From positions 186,001 through 250,000 of the forward strand of contig NZ_JASJOU010000013.1 of NCBI RefSeq assembly GCF_030068605.1: a stretch of DNA of 64,000 nucleotides, read 5' to 3'. This document shows, piece by piece, positions 55,973-64,000 of this stretch. A program made the translations under genes and the position numbers. The stretch's first letter is position 1. Each line of letters starts with the position of its first letter. The notes beneath the pieces were generated by a model. The model was not told the origin of the DNA. It made no database searches and saw only the letters and a list, made by a program, of their open reading frames with translations. Origin of the DNA: Xanthocytophaga agilis (GTDB taxonomy: Bacteria > Bacteroidota > Bacteroidia > Cytophagales > 172606-1).

Positions 55973-56011
55973 CAAAACCCCAAGCTTTCTTAGTTTGGGG
56001 TTTTGTTTTTT
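55973..56011 (+). terminator. Terminator of the 55347 gene
   Basis: Stem CAAAACCCCAA (55973-55983) with TTGGGGTTTTG (55995-56005), followed by TTTTTTC. It lies 33 bases after the stop. Confidence 0.9.
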
Positions 56012-56104
56012 CGTCAAATAGATAGCCATTACGAAACGCAATTTGCAAAACAATATTTTTTATTACAAAAATCATATTTGTAATTTATATTTTGTACATT
56101 CCGG

Positions 56105-56112
56105 TACATTTG
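56105..56112 (+). promoter_or_regulatory. -7 box before the propeller sensor kinase
   Basis: TACATTTG, 88 bases upstream of the ATG at 56201. The closest TTG is 10 or 24 bases upstream, so the -33 box is uncertain. Confidence 0.4.
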
Positions 56113-56200
56113 TTAGCATCCATAGCCTAGGGTATCTGACAAAATCCTGGCAGAATATGAACCATATGTTGGCTTGTATATTCTTTTAATTACTACCAGA

Positions 56201-59200
56201 ATGAGGAAACTGTTACAGCAGCTTTTTCCATTTAGTAAATGTTTCAAAAATGTTCTGGTTTTGTCCTTTATCAAGGACAGAGTTAGTTATTTCTGTTCCA
56301 AAGCTCTGGTATTTTTTTTGTTAACTGTTCTTTTTACCTCTGTTGCTCAAGCACAGGAGCTACAATTTAAAATCTATACAAGTAGCCAGATTGCCTCAGG
56401 CTCTACACCTAAGTCGATTGTACAGGATTCGCTGGGCTTTATTCTGATTCTTACAGACAAAGGGTTGTTCCGTTTTAACGGACTAGAATTTTCACCAGTA
56501 AGACATGCCCCCTCCTTTACTCAACTCGTTCAGACACATACAGGCAAGCTGCTGGGACTTGGCTTACATGGAGTTTATGAAGTCCTTAGTTTACCGGATA
56601 CTATAAAATTCCATAATCGATTATCCAGCCAGCAACCTATAGGCTTTTTTGAGGATTCAAAGGCAGGCTGGTGGATTCAGTTGATATCTGGTGACATTCT
56701 CCATTATACTTCTGGACGTTCCGTTCTGTTTTCAGTGCCATCACATACCCAACCCTTGTTTTTATGGAATAACTCCCAAAAAGGTATATCTGCATTGTCA
56801 CAGGATGGAAAACTATTCGAGATCCAATCTGATCAACCCACCTTCCAACAGATAGATGAATTACCTCAGTTAAAAGGTCTTGTATCTCTTATCCAAAGAT
56901 CTGACTATTCATTCTGGGCAGCAACCAATCATGATCTATATGAAATGCAACTGCTAACCTCCGGAAAGCAAAAAGTTAAACTCACTAAAATGGATCTACC
57001 AACAAGTGAGATTACCAGTTTGTTTCAGGATCATTATAATCATTTGTATGTAGGGACTAACAATCGGGGTCTACTACGGACAAATTTATCTGAAACATCT
57101 TATCACTTTGAAGAAACATTATTTTCCAATCAGATTACCTTATTTGATACGCTCCCTTTCCAATCTGTCAAACGATTTTACCAAGGCAAAGCATCATCCA
57201 TCTGGATTGTATCTAAAGAAGGAGTAACCCTGCTTTTTCCTAAATTTTTCTATCACCCATATCCAGCAATTTTACCCTATGAACTAGGCTCAATCAGTCA
57301 GATACAAAACGGCAATTACTATGTTAGCTCCATTAATGAGCTATTACGTCTTCCGATATCTGCTCATTTTCAAAACCCGATATCTGTTATGCGGCTTCCC
57401 AGAGGTTCAATCTCAACAACAGCTTCTGACAGAAACAGGATCTGGATTGGTAGCAGTCTGGGCCAACTATCCTATCTTGAAAATGATTATTGGTATCCTG
57501 GCTTAAATCTGAGTAATCGGGGTGGACCTATTTTCAATATTTATACAGATTCCCGCCATAGAACCTGGTTCTGTCAGGTGTATACTCATAGTCCATTACC
57601 TGGAATTACCTATACAGATTCTACTCTTTCCATACATTATTATGGTAAAGAAAAAGGTCTGATAAGCCGTATCATCTCTGTAAAAGAAAGTTCTTCCAAA
57701 AACATTTATGTAGGAGGGATTGGAGAAAACTCTTATCTGTATAAATACAATCCTGATAAAGATTATTTTGAAAATCTAAGCAAACGTCTTCCATTTGATA
57801 TCAACCACTTTGAAGTTCATGACCTGATTATTGATGAAAAGGAGAATGTATGGATGGCCAGTACACATGGTCTGCTAAAATACGATCCTATAAAAAAGCA
57901 TGTTACCCGTATAGAACTGGGTCCATACATTACGACAGCAGAAATGCGGGCTATTGTGCAGGATGATCAGAAACAAATCTGGATTTCAACGGATGCCTAT
58001 GGACTATTGTGCTTTAGGAATGGAACATTTGTACGATATACCCTTAACAATGGAATACCTCCTCCCAGTAACGTGCTTTGGTATCGCAGGCTCTTTATTG
58101 ATAATCAAAAACGACTTTGGGTGGGAAGCAATACAAGTTATACAGCATCGTTCTTGCCTGCGCCTAAACCACTTATTACTCCCAAACCTTTATTTCTGGA
58201 ACTACACTTTAATAACAGAGTATTCAAAACTATTCCGTTTGAGTCTGTATTTCCTTATCATACAAATTTCAAAGCTGCTTTTATCAGCATGTCTTACCCT
58301 ACAGGCTCAATAGAATACAGGTTTCGACTACGTAATCTGGAAAAAAAATGGTCTACTCCCAGTACACAACATACCATTTCATATCAGATGCTGCCAGCAG
58401 GAGATTATACCCTAGAGGTACGTGCCCGAAAAGGTGGTTATGACTGGAGTCCTCCTTTATCATTCTCATTTCATATAGAAGAGGTATGGTACAAACAAAC
58501 CTGGGCGTATGGTATTTATTTTACCATTCTGATTGCGTTGATCTGGATTCTTATACAGGTAAATACATGGCGACATGAACGCGAAAGACTACGGCTTAAC
58601 AAAATTATTGATAGCAAAACACAGGACATCTGGAATAAACACCAGGAGATACTGGCTCAGAATGAAGAATTGCATTCCCAACAGGAAGAAATTGCGATGC
58701 AACGGGATAAACTAAGCGCTCAGTTTGAAGAGCTTATGAAAGCCCAGCAGATCATAGAAGAACAGAATAAGACCATACGACAACGAAATAAGTCGCTGAA
58801 GAAAGAAGTAGACATACGTACGCAGGAACTGGTAGATTACAATCAACAGTTGGAACAGTTCGCTTTTATTACTGCCCACAACCTCCGATCGCCCGTTGCC
58901 CGTATTCAGGGACTAGGTACACTACTTGAACTGGCAGAAACGCAAACAGATATTGACCCTAAGGATGTTACAAAAAAACTAATAAAAACAGCCTATGACC
59001 TGGATCAGGTCATTAAAGACCTGAATGCGATTCTGGAAGTAAAAAAGAACAGCACTAAAATTTTATCAGAGGTTAATCTTTATCATGAACTTGAGAAGGT
59101 AAAAGCTAATCTGTCTAAAGAAATACAGGATACAGAAACCGAACTACAAGTAGACTTTTCGGAGGTATTTCTGTTTTTATCCATTCCAGCTTATATAGAT

Positions 59201-59530
59201 AGTATTCTTCATAATTTAATTAGTAATGCGATCAAATACCGACATCCGGATCGTACACCCATTATACGTATCCGAACCTGGCAACAGGAGCAAACCATTG
59301 GCATGGAAGTAAGTGATAATGGTCTCGGCATAGATCTGATGGCGTATGGCAAAAATGTATATCAGCTTTATAAACGTTTTCACTTTCATGTGGAAGGCAA
59401 AGGCTTGGGACTATATCTTGTCAAAACACAGGTAGACGCTCTGGGAGGTCGTATTGAACTTGAAAGTGAAGTAAACAAAGGTACTACCTTCCGCATTTAT
59501 CTTACCCCAGGCAAAGAATCTGGTATCTAA
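56201..59530 (+). CDS. Sensor histidine kinase with reg_prop beta-propeller and Y_Y_Y domain
   Basis: A membrane sensor kinase of 1109 residues from ATG 56201 (a TTG at 56174 would add nine residues). A signal/anchor (ends SVAQAQ, about residue 53) precedes a periplasmic region of reg_prop repeats (about 60-650; for example [38 protein letters not shown]). A Y_Y_Y-type beta domain follows (about 660-760). A transmembrane helix ([18 protein letters not shown]) lies near 770, then a coiled coil. The kinase core has an H-box [17 protein letters not shown]-box [14 protein letters not shown]1 DNGLGIDL and G2 [12 protein letters not shown]. The receiver and AraC output often fused to such proteins are missing here, so an unlinked regulator is needed. 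Confidence 0.9.
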   Translation: MRKLLQQLFPFSKCFKNVLVLSFIKDRVSYFCSKALVFFLLTVLFTSVAQAQELQFKIYTSSQIASGSTPKSIVQDSLGFILILTDKGLFRFNGLEFSPVRHAPSFTQLVQTHTGKLLGLGLHGVYEVLSLPDTIKFHNRLSSQQPIGFFEDSKAGWWIQLISGDILHYTSGRSVLFSVPSHTQPLFLWNNSQKGISALSQDGKLFEIQSDQPTFQQIDELPQLKGLVSLIQRSDYSFWAATNHDLYEMQLLTSGKQKVKLTKMDLPTSEITSLFQDHYNHLYVGTNNRGLLRTNLSETSYHFEETLFSNQITLFDTLPFQSVKRFYQGKASSIWIVSKEGVTLLFPKFFYHPYPAILPYELGSISQIQNGNYYVSSINELLRLPISAHFQNPISVMRLPRGSISTTASDRNRIWIGSSLGQLSYLENDYWYPGLNLSNRGGPIFNIYTDSRHRTWFCQVYTHSPLPGITYTDSTLSIHYYGKEKGLISRIISVKESSSKNIYVGGIGENSYLYKYNPDKDYFENLSKRLPFDINHFEVHDLIIDEKENVWMASTHGLLKYDPIKKHVTRIELGPYITTAEMRAIVQDDQKQIWISTDAYGLLCFRNGTFVRYTLNNGIPPPSNVLWYRRLFIDNQKRLWVGSNTSYTASFLPAPKPLITPKPLFLELHFNNRVFKTIPFESVFPYHTNFKAAFISMSYPTGSIEYRFRLRNLEKKWSTPSTQHTISYQMLPAGDYTLEVRARKGGYDWSPPLSFSFHIEEVWYKQTWAYGIYFTILIALIWILIQVNTWRHERERLRLNKIIDSKTQDIWNKHQEILAQNEELHSQQEEIAMQRDKLSAQFEELMKAQQIIEEQNKTIRQRNKSLKKEVDIRTQELVDYNQQLEQFAFITAHNLRSPVARIQGLGTLLELAETQTDIDPKDVTKKLIKTAYDLDQVIKDLNAILEVKKNSTKILSEVNLYHELEKVKANLSKEIQDTETELQVDFSEVFLFLSIPAYIDSILHNLISNAIKYRHPDRTPIIRIRTWQQEQTIGMEVSDNGLGIDLMAYGKNVYQLYKRFHFHVEGKGLGLYLVKTQVDALGGRIELESEVNKGTTFRIYLTPGKESGI

Positions 59531-59618
59531 ATTACCTTTATTTGTTAATACAAGCCAATCTATTTTATAGCAAGTACAGTTATTTTTCTGCTCCCTCCTG
59601 CATTTCTGCAAAAATCCT

Positions 59619-59626
59619 TACTTTTG
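59619..59626 (+). promoter_or_regulatory. -7 box of leuS
   Basis: TACTTTTG (TAnnTTTG), 38 bases before the leuS start. A TTG at the usual distance is not visible. Confidence 0.45.
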
Positions 59627-59664
59627 CGCTTCGTTTAGAACCTCTTAAACCGAAAATAACCTGT

Positions 59665-62460
59665 ATGTCTGAGTACAACTTTCGTGAAATAGAAAAAAGA
59701 TGGCAGCAACGCTGGGAAGAACAGCAGACCTATCGTACAGATGTAGACGCCAGTCGTCCCAAGTACTATGTACTGGATATGTTTCCGTATCCATCCGGAG
59801 CCGGATTGCATGTGGGGCATCCACTGGGTTATATAGCCTCGGATATTGTATCCCGCTATAAACGTCTGCAGGGTTTCAATGTGCTGCATCCGATGGGATT
59901 TGATTCGTTTGGTTTGCCAGCAGAACAGTATGCAATACAAACCGGACAGCATCCTGCCGTTACAACAGAAAATAATATTGATACGTATATCAGTCAGCTG
60001 AAGAAAATAGGATTCAGCTACGACTGGAGCCGGGAAGTACGTACGTCTGATCCTAAGTTCTACAAATGGACACAGTGGATTTTTATGCAACTGTTTAACC
60101 ATTACTATGACAAGGATGCAGATAAGGCTCTTCCAATCAGTAAACTAACCGAACACTTTGCAAAACAGGGTAATTGTGGCATTAATGCAGTATGTGATGA
60201 GGATACGCCTGCTTTTACAGCAGCAGAGTGGAATGCAATGACAGATAAGCAGCAACAGGAGTTGTTGTTTAAATACCGTCTGACTATGCCTGATGAAGCC
60301 TATGTAAACTGGTGCGCGGCTCTGGGTAGTGTATTGTCTAACGATGAGGTAAAAGATGGTGTATCTGAAAGAGGTGGCTATCCGGTAGAGCGTAAACTGA
60401 TGAAACAGTGGTCTATGCGGATTACTGCCTATGCAGATCGTTTACTGGATGGATTAAACGAGATTGACTGGTCTGACTCTATCAAAGAACAGCAACGCAA
60501 TTGGATTGGCCGTTCACAGGGGGCGAGTGTACAGTTTGCGATTGAAGGAAACAATGATAATCTGATTGAAGTGTTCACTACAAGGGTAGATACCATTTAT
60601 GGTGTAAGCTTTATTGTACTGGCACCTGAACATGAGTTTGTGTCATTCCTGACTACGCCTGAGCAGAAAACCGAAGTAGATACCTATGTAAAATGGGCAG
60701 CATCCCGTTCAGAAGTAGACCGGATGTCAGAAGTAAAGAAGGTGACAGGAGTATTTACAGGAAGTTACGCTATCAATCCATTTAATGGAGAGAAAGTACC
60801 TATCTATCTCGCTGATTATGTACTGGCTGGCTATGGAACAGGTGCTGTAATGGGTGTGCCTTCCGGTGATCAGCGGGACTGGAATTTTGCAACCCATTTT
60901 AGCCTGCCGATTATTCCTATTCTGGATTCTCAAAAGGATATGGATAAGCAAGCAGATGCTACCAAAGAGGGACGCTATATCAACTCTAGTATCATCAATG
61001 GTATGGAGTACAAAGAAGCTACAGCTACCCTGATTAAGTGGCTGGAAGAAAGAGGTTTGGGTAAAGGTAAGGTACAATACCGTCTACGCAATGCGGTATT
61101 TAGCCGTCAGCGTTATTGGGGTGAACCAGTACCTGTTTATTATAAGGATGGTCTGCCGCAATTAATTGATGAGCAGGATTTGCCATTGCTATTACCCGAA
61201 ATTGATAAGTATCTTCCAACTGAAACGGGTGAGCCACCACTGGGAAGAGCCGAGAACTGGAAATACAAAGGACAGTATGAATATGAATTGAGTACCATGC
61301 CTGGATGGGCTGGTTCCAGCTGGTATTTCTATCGGTATATGGACCCTCAGAATGACAGTGAGTTTGCATCCAAAGAGTCTGTTGACTACTGGCAGAATGT
61401 AGACTTGTATCTGGGAGGTTCAGAACATGCTACCGGACACTTGTTATATTCCCGTTTCTGGAATCACTTCCTATATGACCTGGGTCTGGTTCCTCAGAAG
61501 GAGTATGCAAAGAAGCTGATTAATCAGGGGATGATTTTGGGACGAAGCAATTATGTCTATCGTGTGAAATCTTCTGAAGGAGAAGGAAAAAACCCGGTAT
61601 TTGTATCATACAATCTGCGTAAAGAATATGAGACAACTGCGATTCACGTAGATGTAAATATTGTTGAAAACGATGAATTGAATGTAGAAGCATTCAAAAA
61701 ATGGAGACCAGATTTCCAAAATGCAGAATTCATCCTGGAGGATGGAAAATATATTTGTGGCTGGGAAATCGATAAGATGTCAAAACGTTACTACAACGTT
61801 GTAAATCCTGATGATATTGTAGCCCGTTATGGAGCTGACACATTACGTATGTATGAGATGTTCCTGGGACCATTGACAGATGCTAAACCCTGGAACACCA
61901 ATGGCATCAGTGGTGTACATAACTTCCTGCGTAAACTGTGGCGGTTATTCTATAACGAAGACAATGGGAACCTGCTGGTAACAGATGCCGAACCAACCCG
62001 CGAAGAGTTGAAGTCACTGCATAAAACCATCAAAAAGGTAGCGGATGATATTGAAAACTATTCATTTAATACAACGGTCAGTGCCTTTATGATTTGTGTG
62101 AATGAATTGTCTTCTCAAAAATGCAGCAAGCGGGCTATTCTGAGCGATCTGATTGTGATTTTGTCACCATTTGCACCTCACATCGCAGAAGAACTGTGGT
62201 CTATCTTAGGACACGCTACCAGCGTTACTAAGGCATCCTATCCGGTGTTCAATGCATCTTACCTGACAGAAGATAGTTTTGAGTATCCCATTTCTATCAA
62301 TGGAAAGGTACGTATCAAAATGACCTTCCCGGCAGATGCTCTTCCGGCAGATATCGAGCAATCAGTATTGGCAGAAGAAACAGTACAGAAATGGCTGGAA
62401 GGTAAAGCACCGAAAAAGGTGATTGTAGTACCAAAACGGATTGTAAACGTGGTAGTATAA
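59665..62460 (+). CDS. leuS: Leucyl-tRNA synthetase
   Basis: Class I aminoacyl-tRNA synthetase charging tRNA-Leu, 931 residues. The start is placed at ATG 59665 ([19 protein letters not shown]), which is where homologues begin; the open frame extends 41 codons upstream without support. The HIGH motif is in [13 protein letters not shown], the editing (CP1) domain lies in the middle third, the KMSKS motif is DKMSKRYYN, and the anticodon-binding domain ends with RIVNVVV. An extra segment in the zinc/CP1 region ([20 protein letters not shown]) is present. A housekeeping single-copy gene with a terminator 25 bases downstream. Confidence 0.97.
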   Translation: MSEYNFREIEKRWQQRWEEQQTYRTDVDASRPKYYVLDMFPYPSGAGLHVGHPLGYIASDIVSRYKRLQGFNVLHPMGFDSFGLPAEQYAIQTGQHPAVTTENNIDTYISQLKKIGFSYDWSREVRTSDPKFYKWTQWIFMQLFNHYYDKDADKALPISKLTEHFAKQGNCGINAVCDEDTPAFTAAEWNAMTDKQQQELLFKYRLTMPDEAYVNWCAALGSVLSNDEVKDGVSERGGYPVERKLMKQWSMRITAYADRLLDGLNEIDWSDSIKEQQRNWIGRSQGASVQFAIEGNNDNLIEVFTTRVDTIYGVSFIVLAPEHEFVSFLTTPEQKTEVDTYVKWAASRSEVDRMSEVKKVTGVFTGSYAINPFNGEKVPIYLADYVLAGYGTGAVMGVPSGDQRDWNFATHFSLPIIPILDSQKDMDKQADATKEGRYINSSIINGMEYKEATATLIKWLEERGLGKGKVQYRLRNAVFSRQRYWGEPVPVYYKDGLPQLIDEQDLPLLLPEIDKYLPTETGEPPLGRAENWKYKGQYEYELSTMPGWAGSSWYFYRYMDPQNDSEFASKESVDYWQNVDLYLGGSEHATGHLLYSRFWNHFLYDLGLVPQKEYAKKLINQGMILGRSNYVYRVKSSEGEGKNPVFVSYNLRKEYETTAIHVDVNIVENDELNVEAFKKWRPDFQNAEFILEDGKYICGWEIDKMSKRYYNVVNPDDIVARYGADTLRMYEMFLGPLTDAKPWNTNGISGVHNFLRKLWRLFYNEDNGNLLVTDAEPTREELKSLHKTIKKVADDIENYSFNTTVSAFMICVNELSSQKCSKRAILSDLIVILSPFAPHIAEELWSILGHATSVTKASYPVFNASYLTEDSFEYPISINGKVRIKMTFPADALPADIEQSVLAEETVQKWLEGKAPKKVIVVPKRIVNVVV

Positions 62461-62485
62461 GTAGTTTACAATTAATGTATATATA

Positions 62486-62517
62486 CGAGGTTCGGAATTT
62501 TCTGAACCTCGTTTTTT
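62486..62517 (+). terminator. Terminator of leuS
   Basis: Stem CGAGGTTC (62486-62493) with GAACCTCG (62504-62511), followed by TTTTTT (62512-62517). Confidence 0.9.
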
Positions 62518-62615
62518 ATGTCATCTGTCCTTCCACAATAGCTTTAAAAGAGAATTAGAATATAATTGAAAAAACAACTAACTTTTAACAGAATTTATAC
62601 AAAGGAAAATAATGT

Positions 62616-62816
62616 ATGGAGATACTACTAGAAGTAGTTTTTATATTGATCTTCAGATATGTCGGAGCATTTGTTATATGGTTATTTACCATTTTCAGGA
62701 GACCCTATACAAATATTCTTGAAATGGATGCATATTTTCTCGGCATATTGGGTATGACAGCAACAATGTTGACATTTTTGGGAGTTTGTAAACTTTTTCA
62801 GAGTATATACCTATAG
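62616..62816 (+). CDS. Small membrane protein
   Basis: A 66-residue protein with two hydrophobic helices (about 4-26, EVVFILIFRYVGAFVIWLF; about 41-62, YFLGILGMTATMLTFLGV) separated by a short basic and acidic loop (RRPYTNILEMD). A purine-rich AAAGGA sits nine bases before the ATG. I do not recognise the family. The hydrophobic pattern and ribosome site support it, but the short length leaves some doubt. Confidence 0.5.
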   Translation: MEILLEVVFILIFRYVGAFVIWLFTIFRRPYTNILEMDAYFLGILGMTATMLTFLGVCKLFQSIYL

Positions 62817-62865
62817 TATAGAAATGTGAGGCTGTGAATCAAATGATGAGAAAGAAGGAAGCCTT

Positions 62866-63570
62866 CTAGACTGCATGTTCCAGAATACAGAGTGCAATGG
62901 AGGCATTTTTTGCAAGTTCTTTGTCTTGATCTTCAAAGTAAAAGAAACCATTCTGAAGGATTTCTTTGCGTTCTTTTATCCAGCTGATAAGTATAGCTAT
63001 TGATTCGCTTGACAATTCTCTAAAGCCTGCCTTTAAGTTGGGTAACTCATCATAGTAGCTATGAATGAGATCAACAAAATTTTGAAAGCTATAATCTTCA
63101 AAACTAAGGTTCCAGCGCGTTAGCATTGGCTCAATAGCTCCTGTCAGCTTATAGATCTCTAGAAAAGTTTCTTTGTCAAAATACGACTGATTCTTGATGA
63201 GATCCGTCCACCAGGCAAACAGAAAACGAGTGAGAACATCCTGTTCCTCTTTTTTCCAGTGACGCCAATCTCCATAGGTTAGTTTTCCTAAAACAATGAA
63301 AGTGTCAACAGGAAAAGAAGTAGTTGCCAAAAGTTCGAATATTCGAGGTAAATAATGTTTGAAATCCGCTGTATCGCCCCAGGTTGTCATGGCTTTGAAG
63401 GTATATTTTGCCAGATCATCTTCACTAAGCTGTCGAAGGGACTTTGAGTGAATAGCTTCCTGATCTGCATCTGACACACAACAAGGACATCCATCTATTG
63501 CTGATCTGGCATAATAAACGGAAAAGGTAGAGTATATACTTTCAATTGCCTGTTGTAACTCTTCTGTCAT
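62866..63570 (-). CDS. Uncharacterised protein with a CPCC motif
   Basis: A 234-residue, soluble, mostly helical protein that I do not recognise. It begins MTEELQQAIESIYSTFSVYY and has a cysteine motif in DGCPCCVSDADQEAIHSK (residues about 27-44), followed by LSEDDLAKYTFKAMTTWGD. Trp and Phe are frequent through the middle (WRHWKKEEQDVLTRFLFAWW). The Cys-x-Cys-Cys cluster could bind zinc. The gene is followed in the other direction by the TPR gene 38 bases upstream, so the two are probably co-transcribed. A role in a toxin-immunity or stress module is possible but not shown. Confidence 0.65.
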   Translation of the reverse strand: MTEELQQAIESIYSTFSVYYARSAIDGCPCCVSDADQEAIHSKSLRQLSEDDLAKYTFKAMTTWGDTADFKHYLPRIFELLATTSFPVDTFIVLGKLTYGDWRHWKKEEQDVLTRFLFAWWTDLIKNQSYFDKETFLEIYKLTGAIEPMLTRWNLSFEDYSFQNFVDLIHSYYDELPNLKAGFRELSSESIAILISWIKERKEILQNGFFYFEDQDKELAKNASIALCILEHAV

Positions 63571-63608
63571 GGTATGTACTCAATTACTTTTCAGAGGTTT
63601 TGTGTTAT

Positions 63609-64000
63609 TTACTGATTTAAAATCGACTTCACTTTTGCTAAAAACTGTATAGGTGCCTGATGATTGGGATCAATCTGATGTGCTATCTCAAAATGCTGCT
63701 TCGCCGTTTCATAGTCGCCCATTTTATAATAACACTCTCCCATAGAAAACTCAGCCAGTAAACTAGTTGGATTTTCTTCTAACGAAAGCTGGAAGTCGTC
63801 AATGGCATCTTCCCATAACCCAAGATCCATTTTACAAAAAGCTCTGTTATCTATTGCTTCATAAAACTGGGGAAACAAATCAACCGCTTTTGAATAGGCA
63901 TCAATAGCTTCCGGATACTTCTTTTCATCCGTCAAACGAAGTCCGTCTCTGTAATAGGCAGTAGCAACAGGAATATAGTCTTTTGGTGCCTGGGTCTGAC
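63609..64000 (-). CDS. TPR-repeat protein, truncated by the window edge
   Basis: The frame is open to base 64000, so only the C-terminal 130 or so residues are seen. Tetratricopeptide repeats are visible: KKYPEAIDAYSKAVDLFPQF, LWEDAIDDFQLSLEENPTSL and YETAKQHFEIAHQIDPNHQA. The residues before them, read from the edge (ATAYYRDGLRLTDE), fit the end of an earlier repeat helix, so the TTG at 63935 is not the true start. It probably lies in an operon with the CPCC protein. Confidence 0.75.
   Translation of the reverse strand, partial: QTQAPKDYIPVATAYYRDGLRLTDEKKYPEAIDAYSKAVDLFPQFYEAIDNRAFCKMDLGLWEDAIDDFQLSLEENPTSLLAEFSMGECYYKMGDYETAKQHFEIAHQIDPNHQAPIQFLAKVKSILNQ

Overview
The window is AT-rich bacterial chromosome from a member of the Bacteroidota, most likely the order Cytophagales. 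The evidence is a SusC/SusD pair driven by an ECF sigma factor and a FecR anti-sigma factor, two large secreted glycosidases with C-terminal type IX secretion (T9SS) sorting domains, a reg_prop/Y_Y_Y sensor kinase, few Shine-Dalgarno sites, and promoters of the Bacteroidota form TTG-N18/19-TAnnTTTG. No rRNA, tRNA, CRISPR array, phage module or transposase gene is visible. The genus cannot be fixed from this sequence alone.

Layout. 0-10 kb: type II NADH dehydrogenase, an unknown exported protein, an XRE/S24 regulator, a secreted GH5-like glycosidase, and three signalling genes (CHASE3-LuxR, GAF-coiled coil, lone receiver). 10-17.3 kb: sigma factor, FecR, SusC with STN domain, and SusD, a complete cell-surface-signalling uptake locus. 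17.3-27.4 kb: small exported proteins, a serine hydrolase, DUF983, cold-shock protein, a CHASE3-HAMP-GAF protein with DUF2490, an HDAC-fold deacetylase, and an alpha/beta hydrolase. A mirrored array of GGGTAAG heptamers lies at 25.3-25.6 kb. 27.4-37.3 kb: a 1404-residue GH128-like T9SS cargo protein, a PepSY membrane protein, a 351-bp MITE-like element, and a PadR/ABC-permease operon. 37.5-48 kb: a short uORF ending in Cys-Cys-Cys ahead of a PhyH dioxygenase, then a sigma-54 activator divergent from an SDR gene and a tripartite RND efflux operon. 48-64 kb: an AhpD-like protein with a truncated kinase and a receiver, DUF6515, a GH20 hexosaminidase, endonuclease V, a duplicated exported protein, a propeller sensor kinase, leuS, and unknowns ending in a truncated TPR gene.

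How the parts work together. The sigma factor, FecR and STN-bearing SusC form a substrate-sensing loop. The glycosidases and hexosaminidase suggest polysaccharide and amino-sugar scavenging at the cell surface. The best regulatory find is the 40.7-41.0 kb divergent region. There, two tandem dyads (TTGGAG-N5-CTCCAA) cover the activator's own promoter and lie upstream of a sigma-54-like promoter for the SDR gene and probably the efflux operon. The other leading novelties are the Cys-rich uORF, the mirrored GGGTAAG array and the MITE-like element. All functions are read from motifs; no database search was possible.
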